From Climacteris rufus (Eukaryota > Chordata > Aves > Passeriformes > Climacteridae): a DNA stretch of 64,000 nucleotides. The translations under genes were made by a program, and so were the position numbers. Positions 11,853 to 26,700 of the stretch are shown here, piece by piece. The stretch's first letter is position 1. Each line of letters opens with the position of its first letter. The stretch is from positions 503,418 to 567,417 of the forward strand of contig VZRZ01004927.1 in NCBI GenBank assembly GCA_013398175.1. Reading direction: 5' to 3'. The notes beneath the pieces are model-generated. The model was not told the DNA's origin and made no database searches. It saw nothing but the letters and a program-made list of their open reading frames with translations.

Positions 11853-14586
11853 CTGAATGAGAGGAACAAGAGAAATGAAATCAGAGACACAAAATTGAGA
11901 TCCCAAGATTCAGCAGAGCTCCCTTTGTTGCTCTTCTCCCTCCTCCCTATCTACTTCCATACAGAGGTCCTACAGCACTGCCATATTTACCAAAGCTCAA
12001 CTATTGATCTCAGAATGTCTCAGTAGGCCAGCTGCTGATTCTGATCCATCACCAATTCCTACATCCAAGACTTTAGGATAACCCCTCAGTTCACCCAGAC
12101 ACACACTTCTGCTCTGATCCTGCAAACCCAGCAGCTTGCTCAGTTTTGTGCCACTACCTGCACAGCACAGAACTTTCAACATTCAGCCTTGAGACCCCAT
12201 GTGGCTGGTAGGCCATGACACTACAGCAGACATCAGCTCACAGCCACAGAGCTTTTATTGCAGTCCACACTCATCTTTTTCTGGACAGCAAGGCTATTTC
12301 TGCTTTTTGCTTTTCCATGAGTGAGAAAATGCAGTTGCTATCTGACTCTTGTCCCTTTCCCACTGGGAACCCCTGTGTGTTTTATTTTTGTAAGTCATCC
12401 TTTTGCAGTCCACAAGCTTTTCCTCTGTTTTTAAAGATAGGGAAAAAGAAAAGAAAAAAAAATCCCTTCAGATTTCAAGCCAGCTTTTCATTTCTTTGTC
12501 CTTATGTTACATGTCTTAAGATCCTGGCTTGCAGGGGCAATGGAGCTTCATGGTATTTCACGGTGAATGGGGGCAAGAGGACAGAAATCCCAAAGACTAA
12601 AGGGCAACTCTTATGTTTGGAATGAGGTATAGCCCTCGCAGTGGCAGCACAATCTTCTCCCTTATTTAGTGCAGTCCAGACAAAGAGAGAGACAGTTTTT
12701 CTCAGCCCATCGGTATTCTACATCTGCAACCTCCTTCTGAAGGTTGGTGACTTCCAACCTCCTACTCTGGTGACAATCTAGATTCTGGGACTGAGATCCA
12801 CTAAGATCAGTCAGCAGAAAGAAGAGAGACTTTCGTTCAACATTGGCCATAGATAAGATGGACCAATACCTTGGCCACTCTGCAAGACTTAGCCTAAAGC
12901 TCACTGCCATCACCTCCTTCATGCTGACACTCTAGAAAGAGCAGGGTTGTCTACATTCCGCTGCCAGAGCACCAGGCTGAACAGATTTTCAGAGCTAATG
13001 ACCATGGATTTATTCAGTCTTCGTAGGCTTATGAAATTGTCTGAGGGACCCAAGACTCTTGGAATCTCCTGTTTGGAAGGAGATTTCAGCCAGCTCTTTA
13101 ATCTTTTCAATCACAATCTCATTTAAGTATTTTGGCCACATTTTCATACTTTAATGACTGGCTGATAGAAAGGGAAAGAGAAGATTAAACAAAGGTTAGG
13201 ATAAGAGCTTAGCTGGGGAAGAAATCAATCCATGAGGAGGGAGGGCAGGAATAGGATGCAAGCCACGTTTTGTATGTGCAGGTTCCAGTCTCCCTGGTCA
13301 CGCCTGGTTCCAAGCTCTGGTGTCCCCTGTGCATGTCCGGACAATGACAAGACAGAGTGTTGCCGACTAGAATGCTGTCTGCAACAGGCTCTGCTCCAGA
13401 AATCTCTCTAGCTACTCAGGCTCAAATCCCTACAACCTGCCAGGACCTTTCCACACATTCAATAACCTTAGGCAGGGCCAGTGCTACCATATCCCTTGTT
13501 TCTGATGTACACATGTATCATTTGCCCATCACTGTCACAAGCCTAGGCTGGTTGTTTATGCTGAGTTGGCTCCAATAATTTTCTTTTTTTATTTCCAGGA
13601 TATGCTTTTGATGGAAAAAAAAATTTCAAATCCTCATCTTTGCCATCACCTCTTCACCAAGTAGCTCCTCAGAAGCCAAATCCACAGAAGCACTGACTGG
13701 CATATGCAGATGCATGGCTTCTCACCACAAATATCTTTGGCAGGACAGAAGAAGGGGGCAAAGACATGTATCATATGTGGCTCCCTTGAGGGTATTCTGG
13801 CACATCCAGCCTCGCAGTGTGCACCACCTGCCACTCCTACCACGCTCTGTCCCAGAGCTGGCAGACACATGCTCTGCTCCAGTACTGCTACAGACACATC
13901 CACACTAACACTGAGCTGTCCAGCTTGAGTGTCTGAAGGGTGCTGAGGTGGCTGCATGAGGCTTCAGACTATGCAAGCCTCTGGGCACCCCGGGGAAGGA
14001 CTGCAACAGTTAACCCAGCTCAGCTTTGTACCTCCCCATTGGACTGTGTCTTTGACCACAGCATGGATGTTTGGTGCTGCAGGTCTGAATCTGCCTCTGC
14101 TTAGTGGCCCTAAAGCAATGAACAGCAGGCTCTGCACGGGACTCAGCGCACTACAAATGACTTCCCAAACTCCTCCACGAAGGGTCGCCTTGGCTGTACA
14201 TCCAGAGAAACTGAGTGATGGACCATTAAGGACCAACTCCTATGGCCAGCACACGTGGGAAGCCTTTTCTAGGCTGTTTCTACTTTGTAGTAAGAGGGTT
14301 AAAGATTTGAGGGAGCATTGTATAATGCATTCAGTGAACTTTAAGTTTTTGGAGGGACTTTACATACTGAAGACAAGTAGAAGGCCTTTGTGGACTGTTT
14401 TCCATGAAAGCGAGCTATAAATGCCTCATAGCTTAACAAGCTGGTGGTTGCACAACAGGGCATCCCTACCTGACTCCAGCACATAGAAGAAAGCTGGACA
14501 TCCTGCTGCCCACAATTCTCCTCTACGTGGAGAGTACAAACAAGGGCCAGAGGTGGCGTGTGCAATAGGCAAGACTGAAAGCTTAC
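11853..14586 (-). other. MDGA1: MDGA1 intron 2
   Basis: An intron of 2,734 bases bounded by GTAAGCTT at 14586 and TCATTCAG at 11853. It splits the Ig1 domain in phase 0. I recognise nothing beyond intron sequence. Confidence 0.9.
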
Positions 14587-14726
14587 CTGTGGCCGGGGGT
14601 GCCCCGTGACCAGACACTGCAGGACCAGTGTGTCCCCCTCCCGAATTGTGTAAACACGTTCACTGATGTTGTCTTCCTTCACCACGCATGCTTGTCCAGC
14701 ATGGATGATCTGGGCCTGAGAAGGAG
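14587..14726 (-). CDS. MDGA1: MDGA1 exon 2: first half of Ig domain 1
   Basis: The exon is 140 nt and encodes residues 23-69, from the mature N-terminus (APSQAQIIHAGQACVVKEDN) to the PRPQ turn before the C strand of Ig1. Cys60 in the LQC motif is the B-strand cysteine of the Ig fold. Asn42 in NIS is a potential N-glycosylation sequon, and Cys36 lies outside the canonical Ig pair. In the family this region contributes to the neuroligin-binding Ig1-Ig2 face. The acceptor (pyrimidine-rich tract ending CGCAG) and donor (CAG|GTAAGC) are canonical. It enters in phase 1 and leaves in phase 0. The frame runs on into intron 2 as an artefact of read-through. The nearest coding exon upstream is about 47.8 kb away. 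Confidence 0.96.
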
Positions 14727-17700
14727 CTGCGGAGAGGAAAGAACAGGTAAAGAGGGAAACTAGGAGTACCCCATCTCCTTACACCTGCTGGCCAGGCTGG
14801 CTTCTCCCACCTCTTAAGCCACAGAGGGGAAGAGACAGATAGATCTGGGAATGAATCACAGAGGCCTTAGGAGATATAAGATTAAGTAATTTTCCCCATT
14901 TTCTGGGCGACTGACATCAACTACTATTTTAAAACCTTTAGTCCTGTTGGGATGAGCAGCTCGAGACACTGAAAAACAGAATATGGAGCTTTTTTGAGGT
15001 GGACCCTTCTGCATGGGTTGAGCACTAAAAATTTCCAGCTGTTGTCTCTCCCAGAGAGGAGTATGTGCAAGCAGCTATAGCAGGGACCTGGTCAAATCAC
15101 AGCTGCTCTCTGCCTGTCTAAAATAAGCCTGATTACTATGATTTACCTTGCAGGGGGCGGGGTTAACTACAGAGCAGAGTGAGAAAGGGCCCTGAAGCTC
15201 TGTAAAGCTATTAGCACACATCCCTAGAACAGGCATAGCACTCACTGCAGGAAAAATAAGTCTTTCCCATATTAAATAGCAGACTGTCTCAGCCCTGAGC
15301 CAGAGGGAATAGCTTCTGCAGGATCAGGGACCCCCATAATCTCTAGGGATCTCTCCACATAGGGCTCCAAATGGAGACCAATTACTGCCAGTCTGGCCAG
15401 TGAAATGAGTGAAGACCAGTGCAGTGAGAAAGTACATAAAAAGAAAGTGCCCAAGTTTAAAAATGCCACAACCCCAAACAGCAGCTATGTCCCACTGCAG
15501 CCCTGATGAGCAACAGAAAGAGATAAGCTCTAGCCGAACAGGATTTTATAAAGAAAAAAGCCTCAGCTCTGAAGTTCTGTGCAAACAGCCTTTGGCTCCC
15601 TACTCCAAAGCATTTGTGTGATCAGAGAAGAGGCTGAGATGCATTGAAGGTGACTGTGCAGCCCAACAGGACACCCTGTGCTTGTTTGAGGGGGAAACCC
15701 CAGTTGCACTTCAAGAAACAGAGAAACCCACAAATGTGTCTAAGAGTTGGTGTCTCAGTGACAGTCCCCTGGAATACTTACTCAGCTTGCTAGAATGCTT
15801 TCAGGTGACTCTGGAGTCACAGCTCTAGCTCCCATTAGTGAAATATAACAAAAATGAACAAACCACTGAGGAGATGATCAAAGGGTTTAGAGCAATGAGA
15901 TTTAGAGAGCCTTTCTAAGCAAGAATAAATTTTGCACAACTTGTTAAAGCTGAACCAAGCACCCAGTTTTTCCTCAAGGTTAGTTGAGCTTCAAAGACTA
16001 CCTTTTAAAAAAATTATTTTCATTTTTTGACATGACCAAAATGCTCTAGACCAAATCAACTGGGCAAGAGAAGTGCTCAGATTTTTGCTGGCTTAATCCA
16101 CCAGCAGTACAGATCTAGGACAGGCAGGGCTTGGGCACTGGAGAAGATCTGCCTTTGAGATCAGCCTTTATAAACTCGTGTCACCACAATGCACTGACCA
16201 AGCAGCAGAGACACAAGAGTGGACACAGGGCTAGTGGAAAATAACTGCTCTTGCTTCTGGGGTTTACAGTCTGCCATGGCCACCCAACATCCAGGCAGCA
16301 GCACTGCACATACAGCAAGCTACTCTTTTTTACCATCTCTTCTGTCAATCCAGTGTGGTGGCACTTTGTTAAAATCATTATTACTCTCCAAGCTGTTGAC
16401 TAACAGAAGCAATGTGTATCTGAGTAACATGATGGCACAAACATGGACAAATCCCTCAGACTTTGCCATCTTCCCCTTCTGCAGGCCTCCCAAGATGCTT
16501 GCCATTGCTCAGGCATCATAGAATGCCAAAACTGACTGTTAAGACTTCACTGATACAACTGAGCAGATGAGTGACCTACCCCTGCCTGGATGGCAGACAG
16601 TCCTGTTGAACCTAGGAGAAAGCACAAACCCATGTATGTGCTTACACACATCTGTGTGTTTATGTACACATATATGTATGGACATACATACAGATATGTA
16701 AATACATTAATTAAAATAATGATTTATAAGGAAGAGACACTGAGAATGCTTCTTAAGTCAACAGCCGCAGAGAGGAATTCAAAAGCCCACACAAGCTTTG
16801 CTAATGATAGTCTCTTGTGCTGTGCCAGCCCTCAGATCAGTCTTCTGCAGATCTGCCATAACACCTTTAGCTCCATGTGCACTGCAAAGGGCCACTTACA
16901 GGGCCCAGACCTGGGCTGTGATGCTGACGAATCTCTGCTGTTAAAAAGAGAGACTCTGTCCCTTCCCATTCTATGTCCCATTCCCCCCATCCCCAAACTG
17001 CGCTGCCTGCATTTCATCAGGGTCCTGGCACCCTGAAGCAGCAAAGCTCTGCTAACCTCTCCACACAGTCCCTGGGCTGCATTTGCCAGCTAGTGGCTCT
17101 ATTCTCCCTTTGCAAACATGACCTTGCTGCAAAAACTAATTTCCAGACATCCCATGGAGAATCAGAATATTTATCTGCAGTTCTAGCTCCCAGTTAAATG
17201 TTGCTCTTAAGTTGCTCAGCTGTAACCCATGTGGGGTACACTGTAAGTCTTGACACTTCCACTCTTTTCCCTTTGTCCATCTCACTTCCAGTATTTCACC
17301 TGTGTTGTGTAACCCATTTCTACCACTTGCCCAAAGACATTTCCACATGGGGAATTTCCACAGCAAAATCACTAGGTAGAGTGGTATAGGATTAGAAGGC
17401 TTTTGTGCAACTATTCTCGTGCCAAAAGACTTTGTGGTAATTTGCTGGTGTATCTCTGAGTTTGAGAGAAACATTATTTAAACTAATCCTTACTTGGCAC
17501 TACAAAGCATTACATGATACTAGACTGCAGCAAAACGACAGCCCTGGGGATAAACCCTGGGTTATAATTTTGTTCTCTTCTCCCAGAATTCTCCCTGGAT
17601 ACACTGAGCTGTAATGAAGCTTACAAGCAAGGGTATAGCTTTGTTCCAGGTTTGTTCACAGGTGTCTGAACTTGCTTGTGTCACCATCACTAATACATTT

Positions 17701-20700
17701 CAGTTAAATCATTGGAAAGGGACATCACTTAAGGGAATCCCCACTCTTTAGCTGTAACATCTCTCTGGCAATTACAGCACCACATCCTCAGCAGAACAAC
17801 CACCCTTTTTCATGTCTTAAACCCCACATGAATCCAGATCTCTCAAAAGTGAACTCAGAAAGCCTGGCATTGTCTTGGATAGAAAAGCACACAGGTAGAT
17901 TGCATAGGAGCCTGAGACACTCTGCCTCTGGTTTGATTACAACTTGACACTAGTAGGTGGGGGCTGAGCAATGAACCAACCCAGCTCTTTGAGGACTGCA
18001 CTAAATCACAAGATGAGACTCGGGAAGGTCTCTGTTCCAAGCTCAGCCTGCCACAGCACACAAAGCCTGGGAAAGTCACCTGATGCTGTATTACAGATGG
18101 GCAGAGAGACTGCAAGGATTAATTGCACTTTTAATGTGCTTGAACAGAAAGAACACATTATTGTTTGACATCATCCCAGGTCTCTTGGAGGATTTCAGCA
18201 TGCACACAGTTTGCACACTGACAGCACAATAGGATGGCAGGACCATACCTGTCAGAGTAACAGTTTCACAGAAGGCCCTTAGGAAGGAAAAGAAAGGCTG
18301 GAGATGAAGGAGTAACCTCAGCCATTCTCGGCAGTGCTCCACACAGAATAACTCTTGCACAGAGACAACCTCCCCTGCTAAGTGCTTCTGGGGCAGAATG
18401 TCTCATGTCAGGCCAGCAAACCACAAAGCAGAGGTCCAAGGAAGACCTCTGATGGCCTCTACGGGGGAAGAAGGGACAGACTGTTCCTCATCCTTTTTTC
18501 CCAGAATTTTGAGGGACAGATGTGTCATCACTTTTACTCCACTTTCAGGTAAGAGATCAACTTAAGGAAGGCTCTCAATAAAAAGTCCTGCAGAGAAACT
18601 AGGCCAGCCAAATATTGAGTATCAGATATTGTAAGAGGGAAAAGAATCAGACTATGATCATGCAGCATTATGCCCTTCCTCAGAAAATTGCTGGCCTGTA
18701 ATGGCCTCTGCATCAAGATTTCCTGCTATGCTTTCACTTGATATATTTACACATTAAAACAAAAGGAAATTGAAGTGGATAAAATAACTTTATTCCCAGT
18801 GCAATGTACTGTACAATATTATTATTACCATAACCTGGGAAGTTTATGAGACTCTTGGTGCTTAGAGGTTGCTAATATCATGAAAATGTAGAAAAGGAGA
18901 GAGAAATGGTCTTTTGGAGAGGACTGAGTTATCTGTATTTGGCTCACAGGTCTAGTCATTCATCTACTCGAGCCTCAGATCCCATCATTAAAATGACAAC
19001 GATGAGAGCTCCTTCACAGAGAGGCTGGTGAGTGACAGATTCTGCACTGACACTCCCTCAGTCACTATCAGCACCCACAGCGGCAGCTGCTCCCCTGTTC
19101 TGCAGCGCGGCACCTACTGCACTTCACTGCTGCCTTCTCAGCAGGCTAACAGCACCCATCACTGTTTGACACTGTCCCACCACTACCCCGCCACCTGCAC
19201 GTCCTGCTGACAGCCTCAAGGATGAAGAACATTGGCTGCTGGGCCCATACCTGCAGCTGCACACACAGAGGCACTGAATCCACTCACCCCTGCTACCATT
19301 CTCCTGCAGGATGGGGGGAGAGGGAAACTGCGCCTAGAGCTTTCCCTCTTCCTCAGGTTTAATCTATCATGCTGCTTTGCAAGGCAAACAATATCTTCCA
19401 TGCATCTGGTGCAGATATAATTCAGCCTCTTCTGCATGTACTCAAGGTAAAGAAGCCAAGGTCCTTCCCATTCCTGTTCACAGACTCCCTGGACTCATAC
19501 AGCTTAGTTACTCAAACAAGAAGAGGGGCATCAGCTGCTAATCTGCTGCTTAAACCTCTAAAGAACCTGCCTGTCTCCTTCCCTCTCTCTTTCCATCCTG
19601 AGCAAGTGTCATGTAAGTGACGCATTGAAGGGAGTTCCCAGACAAGGGAAAAACACACGGTATTTATGAACCACGGTGGGGTTGAATACGCATTTCACTC
19701 GGGAAATCCACATGTTGAATTTCTTGCTGAACAGACACTCTCAGTAACTGCCTCTCCAGGAAGTGCCCTGCAGCACTGTTAGTTACAGACCATGCATGAC
19801 AGAACGCCCAGGGGGCAGTTCAGGCCTGGAAGTCACTGCTTGAGTTAGCTTTTTATCCCATCTGTTCATGCAGCACACAGATTCACTTGAAGAGTGGGGA
19901 CATAAAAACACGGAGACCTAGCAGGAAGGGGTCATGTCCCCCTAGCAGGGTCCAAAGAGAAGCCAGCACACATATAAAGAGAAGAGACATGCTAGCAACA
20001 CTCAGCAGGAGTGAGCAAGGTCTAGTAGGATGGGAAGGGTCTGCAGAGGCAGAATCTTGACAGCCAAACAAAATATCTTGCTCTGGGAGGGGATGGCAAA
20101 TGCCTTGATGTGTGCTCCAGCACTATTCAGCTGGTCTCATTGATTACTCCACTAGGGATGAAGACCACAGGCTTTGCTCCAACTTCAAACAAAACAAATT
20201 AAGAAGGCCAGATCCAGCCCACAATGCAGGGCACGATATTGATGGGCCATTTGAAAAGGAGAATTCACTCCAGCTTGAGGACAATTATGGAAATAATAAT
20301 ACACAATCAGTGTCCATTAACACTGTCAGCAGGGCTGTGGATCAATACTGTATTAATGGCTGAAGAAAAACTGGTCATACCCATCAGTCAGCAGTTAAGA
20401 CCAGCACAAGAGCAGGGAGAGGAGATGGCAGTGGGTGGGTGTAACTGAGCTCAGGCGCTGGACGTCTTTGCGCAGCCTGCCCAGGGGAGCCCCTGCCACC
20501 ACCACTTTCTGCTTGCTCAGGGCCCTCCTTCTCCTCCTCACCTCAGCCCCTCACAGCCTTTTTGCCCAGTTCAATGGCAAAGGGAGCCCAATCCCTGTAG
20601 GGAACTTCCTCGGTGGAAAGTGCTTGGTACAGTTCAGTCTGATTAAACTCCAAATTTAATAAAAGACCAGGCTGGTCCCCTAGCACAGTAGGAGGCAATG

Positions 20701-23700
20701 CAGAAGGCCCAGGGATAGCTGAGGATCCAAGCATATTCATGGTCTTGGGTCTCCTCCCACTTCATGGACTTCTGTCTTGCCCAAGCTCCTCCTATTGACT
20801 CTTCCAACACGGCGTGCAGCCTGGGGAGTTCTGTGCTACCACAAGACTGTTCTAAAGCAAAAGACATGAGGAAGCCCTTCCTGCTAGGGTTACAACCCCA
20901 AACAAGAAAGATCTCCACTGAGGCTCTTTTGCTCTCATGCACCGGTGTTTTCACTGCAGCCCAAACCACATATGATAAAAAAAAAGTTTAAAAAGTTCTG
21001 CTTACTGTACACCTGGCCTAAATTTGCAGCTGGGAACACACTGTATTCAGTAGCAAAGTGTCTCTGACTACTTTGGTGTTTGTACAGTGGCCATGATTAA
21101 AACACAATTATCAATTCTCCACAGAAGAAACACAGCCACTCGCAAGATACGCAAAGCAGCCATGTCTAACCCCACACAACACTTCACAGCATTCTTCAGT
21201 AAGAAGAAATAATAAAATTTTCAATGAGAAGCACACAGAGAAATGACAGAGCTGTGGAAAGTAATCACAGAACATGAAACTTGGCTACTTAAAATAGCAT
21301 GGGATTTTTTTTTCACTTGGAAGAGACCAAGACTATGTCTTTACATCTCTGGCTGATTGCATCTCCAGAAAGAGAGTTTCTTTTTGCAAAGCTCAGCCAG
21401 ATGATTTCCACAGTCTTAAAATAACATTTTGCTTAATCAATGTCACTTCCTTGAAGCATCTCTATAATTTTGTTTCTTTCAGAAAAATGCCAGCAACAAA
21501 ATCATGTGAGATGTCATGAATAGCAGGTACACCCTCCAGTGACTGCAACACCTGCTCCTGAGACATCATTCAACTTAAAACCAAAGCAGGATTATGTGCT
21601 TTACTGAAGTATCAGCCACCAGATCATCACTGACCACCTCAATCCCCAACTCCACTGCCTGCAGCAGCTCACTAGCTTTCCTAACTGTTCCCAAAACATT
21701 CTTACATGGGTCCACCTAATCACAGAGTGTCAAGTAGATGAGCAAAATCGATCAGTAACTTTGTTTGATAAGAATCAAGTGACAGATGTTATTCACAGAG
21801 AGCATTATAGTGGCATAAACTCTGCATCACTGTCTAACTCTTATGCCTGAGTGGATTTTATATAGATGACTCAGTGCCAGCAATATGAAGTAGCTTGTCT
21901 TCAAATCTTTAGGGGCTCTAGACACAGTGGCAGTCAGAGCCTGAACCTCAGCAACACTGTTCTGCAAGATTCCAGCTTTGGTTGGGAAATGAAAAAAAGC
22001 ATGCCTGTCTCGTAATGGCCGTAGAACAGATTTTATCATCTCTCCCAACCCACTTCCTGCTGTGCCAGCTACAGACCCTGAGATGTATCTCTAAATCTTG
22101 GTGCAAAATCCAATGTGCCACAGGGTCACACTTGGGCGAGGTGATCCTGTATAGCTGAATGCTCAAAATATTGCACATTTCTTGTCTGGTTGCTGCTTAA
22201 ATCTTCTAAGCATTTTAGGGGAAAACACAAATGAGGCAAGCAGCATGGGGGAGAAATCATCTACTGTTCTAGAGACCACTGACAGCTGTTTTGTCAGCTG
22301 GTAAAATACCCAAAAATGAAATAGTACAGTCAGAGTAAAAAGGGCTACAAAGAGAGGAACTCAACTGCACATGGGCAGCACAGACACTTGTTTATCCCAT
22401 CCATGTGCTGCAGGAACAGGTGAATCCTACAGGACAGGCAAGCACCAGGCTCCTAGGTAGGTTTGATCCCTTGCCTCCTTTTGAAAACTCCCACCACGTC
22501 TCCAGTCCCCTGAGCCAATTTCCAGCATCTTCACACACCCACCACTCTCTGAAGGGGAATGAACAGCTACGGGCACCCAGAAAGCCTGCAGGCCCTCTGG
22601 CCCTTGTTCTCAGCTTTCACTGTGCCCATCACCAAGAGCCTCTGAGTAGCCAGCTCAGCAGAGAGCCAAGACTAGCTCAGATGTAGTTGCAACTCACATT
22701 TCTGCTCTCCCTTTTTTGCCTGTCTTTCACAGCATTCAGGAGTCACTGAAACTGAACATCCCCACTCAGCCAGGAAAATGGCCTTTCACAGCCAAGGTGC
22801 AGCTTGCCAGCATGGGCAGCAAGTCCAACAGGCAATATCCCCACAATCTGCTGCCAATAACTTGCAGGCAAATAGGCTTTGTTTGAATGGTCCCAAGGGT
22901 TTTACCCTCTCTTCCCTGAATTCAAGATCAGCTCATTTCCAAAGCCACCAATGGTGTTGTTTCTTCTGTCTTTTTTCCCTTTTTATACTTTGAACTCCTT
23001 TGGTACAACAATGACTCTTCAACAAAGAGGTCCATGTGCATAGATCTTTAAACCAGAGTACTTTGAAATTCAGCTGTTGTTCCATGGCTGGATCATTTGA
23101 CATAGAAGATAAAAAGAGAGCACAACACAGACACTTCAGTCCTTCAAAATGGAGAAAAAAAGTCAATTTGCTAATCATCTGTCGACTAGATTAGCAGCAA
23201 AGGTGCATGAACTCCAGTCAATGAATAACTACCGGCTCCTTTTCATATCAAAACAGGAAAAAATATCAGACAACAGCTGTGGTTCCCGACTCATGAAAAA
23301 TAAGGAAAAGCAGAGGCAGTGGTTTCCAACTGGATTCCCCAGCCGGTGGGACACAAGAGGAATGCTCCAGATTTTGCTGGTGAAGACTACACCAAAGTCA
23401 TGTCCACACGCTAAAACCCACCCTGAAAACACAGGAAGAGAAACGAATTCAAGCTCCAGGTATACTAAAAACAGTAAGACAAGAAACAGAACAAAAACCA
23501 AACCAGCATGCAATCAGAGCACACAATCAGAAACTGGGCAAGAATGGGAGCACTTCCATGAAACTCCAGCTGGTGCTGTTCAAAATGCTAAACCCTAAGG
23601 CCCAAATTCTTCAATGCCAAGGTGGAAACTGGAGGCTGGTGGGCAGGAGGAGAACTGTCAGAAGAGAGCTGTCAGAGGAGAGGACTTCTCTCTACACAGA

Positions 23701-26700
23701 GAACCGAAGAGGACATAGTATGCTCAGGGGTGCAAACCCCAGAGGGTGGGTGTGTAGAGATGTGGTAGCAAAACAAGGCATTGGCTACCTGGTGCCCTAA
23801 CTCTCCCAAAGACATCCCTGTGTACGTGACCAAAGCAGCTCCAGCACTGCCAGGAGAGTTTCTGCAGAGGCACAGAGCTCTGTGCAGACCACAAAGCCCT
23901 TTTGCAAAACTGGGTAAACACTCAGGCACTGAATCAATGCTAAATCTTCACTTGTTGCAGCTCCGCTGCTTCCAGGGCCCCATCCAGCCGGCTCAGAGGG
24001 AGCTGGGGATGTGAGGCTAATCATGCCATGATGGCATTGCAAACATTCACTGCAGCAGGAGAGGAAAGATTCAACAAATGGCCATGTTTACCTACTGCTA
24101 CCCCCATCTTCCACGGAAAGCAAAAGGCTACTTCAGTTGTGAAACAGATGGGGTGGGAGGGGAATGGGGGAGTGAGAGCACAAGAGGGTGGTAAGACCAA
24201 CAAGAAAGAGACTGAAATAAAATTTTGCAGAAAGCCTGTTTTGTTCTCACCATAAAGAGCTGGAAGTACAAATGCTACCTGTAATTCAACTATTTAAACC
24301 CCAGTTTTACTACTGGAAAGTGGTGGGCAGCAAGGACTTGTCTCTGTCCAAAGCTCTAGGAACAGAGGTGCCCATTCCACATGCACCCCAGCTCCCCTGC
24401 AGCAAAGTCACCTCCCAGGGGATCAAAGCACTTGTGGCTGCACTAGATCTGGCCTCAGCTCCAACCCACTTGGTGGGGCAAGACAGGCAACCATGGCACC
24501 AACCAGCACAATCACTTGCTAGCAAACCTGGCAGAGGTGCCAAGGACCCAGGGGACAGCAGAGACTTGGCACCTCTGCTGGGTACCCATGTGCTCCCAGC
24601 AAGATCAAGGATTAGAGGGGTGTCGCTAATGATACATGGGGCTGCTTGTGATACAGCCCCTCAGTGGAAAGGAGCCTTTGTGCTTGAACGAGTTCCAATG
24701 CAGGCTCTCACAAAACACTGGAACTTTTATCCCCCAAGCAGTGCTGCTAAGGGGGGAAATGCTGCTATTGTGCTCTGCCACCGTTGGGCAGAGAGCCTAA
24801 AGCACAGCCAGGGATCAACCCATACCTAATTCCAGTCTACAATGCAAAGGCCAAGCTCCACCCGAAAGGAAGGGAGAGAGCATCGAAAGCAAATGCCAGC
24901 AAATTGTCAACAAAACTGAGGCAACAGGGGCTGAGTGACACCCCTGGAAATCAAGCCAAGTAATGTTTTCTCTTGACAGCATCTTCTACATCCCTGCAGT
25001 GCCTTTGGTGTGCAGAGTCCTAGAAAGTCCCCAGTTCTTACCCTCTCGACTACTAATAATTAACAACGACAAACTGGCAGACAAGCGAGCAATTCCCTCT
25101 GGTTCCGATAAGAGGAGCTGACATCTCTAACCCCAGTCACCTCCACTGTTTTATTCTCTTTGTTTATTGATCCTTTTATGCACATAATGCAAATTGACGT
25201 TTAATAATTCAGCTGAGTTAATGGTGCTTAAATATTAGAAGGCTTTTCTCTTTTAATTAGCTGTAGCAAAATCGACAACAAAGGAGTGCTAGATAGACAC
25301 CATTTAAAATACTCTTGTCCAAGTTCCTTGGCATCTTTCTAGGGATGGAAAAGAATAGTACAAGGGAAATTTTGTACAAGTCTCCTACTCTCCCTAGGAA
25401 GGTAACTAACCCATAGAAGCATTTCCAGAGGCTTTGATTCATAGAGGAAATTCATCTCTGTCAACTCTTTGTTTTCTCTCTCTTCTCCTAATAAAGACAG
25501 AGGGGAGTGGAAGGAGGGGCAGAGGGTAGAATGAAAATCCTTCTCCGTAAGAAGTGCCAGAACCCGTGTAACAGCTTGCAGATGTGGATGCAGAAGCCTT
25601 CTGACACATCATTGCAAAACCTGCATCCAGGTGAAAACACAACTAAAAGGTGGAAGTGCACACAGCCAATGGAAGAGTTACAAACAGCACAGAAATCTTG
25701 CGATTAATCCCTGGGGCAAGAATAGTTTATTCAGGAAATTGATTATTACACCGGGGAAAAAAATCCCACATGTAGCACGTAAGGGAGCCCGTATTTCTCT
25801 TCTGCTCATTATGCCAAGGGTTCAGAATAAGAGGGAAAATACATGGTATCTTTAAACCTCAGTTCCATCTCAGCTGGAGCCAATGGCAGTAATACATCTT
25901 AGTCATAATGTTGCTGGTGTGAATCATCATCACTACAAAGACTTGGTATTTTTGGGGTGTTTTAACTGTGCATACCTCCTCTCTGAATTAGTGCTCATTT
26001 TAAGTCCTCAATTGGTTTGAGTTTGGGATAATGATTTCCCGCCTAACCCAGAGGAGAACCACATACAAGAATTAGATATAGAAAGTGTTAATAACTTAGT
26101 TTAATTACAATCTATTTTCTTCAAATCTAGCCTAGACATAAGATTTCAATGAATTCTAATTACATGCCACATTTGAAGAGCCTGTGTTATTACATTATTA
26201 ATTCCAGACAAAGAAAAAGACTGACAAACACTAAATTTCTTGCTGAGGATACTTTACAAAAATTAATCTTAATTCAAGTCAATTAATATATTGACTTGCA
26301 AATTCTGTGCAAATTCATTCTTCCAGTAAGGTCTATGCATTGTAAATCTGTAGAGGGTAAGCTGTGTTTTTCACACATAAGAAAAATATGAAATTCCCAG
26401 TTTATGTGCAAAGTTGAGGTCACCCTTAACAGCAGATCTGCTAGTGGCATTTCCACAAAACATGGGAGTCACTGCCCTGAAGCTGCCAGGCATGACGTCA
26501 TGTCAAAGGGTGTCCTCACATGCAAAGGCATTAAAGGACTTCAGGATCATGGCAGAGGGCAGAGCACTGGTCCTTTCTGTCCAGAAGTGGCAAGCGTGTG
26601 CCTTCCTGACAACCAGCAACCAGTGGTGCATTTCCAAGACTCAGCCCATTATACTTTTATGACTGATTTTAAGGTGGGGAAATTCAGGTGCAGGAACTGC

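Noticed and set aside
18795..18842. TTCCCAG...CTGGGAA as a possible microRNA hairpin
   Set aside because: The stem is only about seven pairs with a large unpaired AT-rich loop; not a precursor-like fold.
24272..24829. 185-codon plus-strand open frame
   Set aside because: No recognisable family, no splice or regulatory context; within chance for a 48-kb intron.
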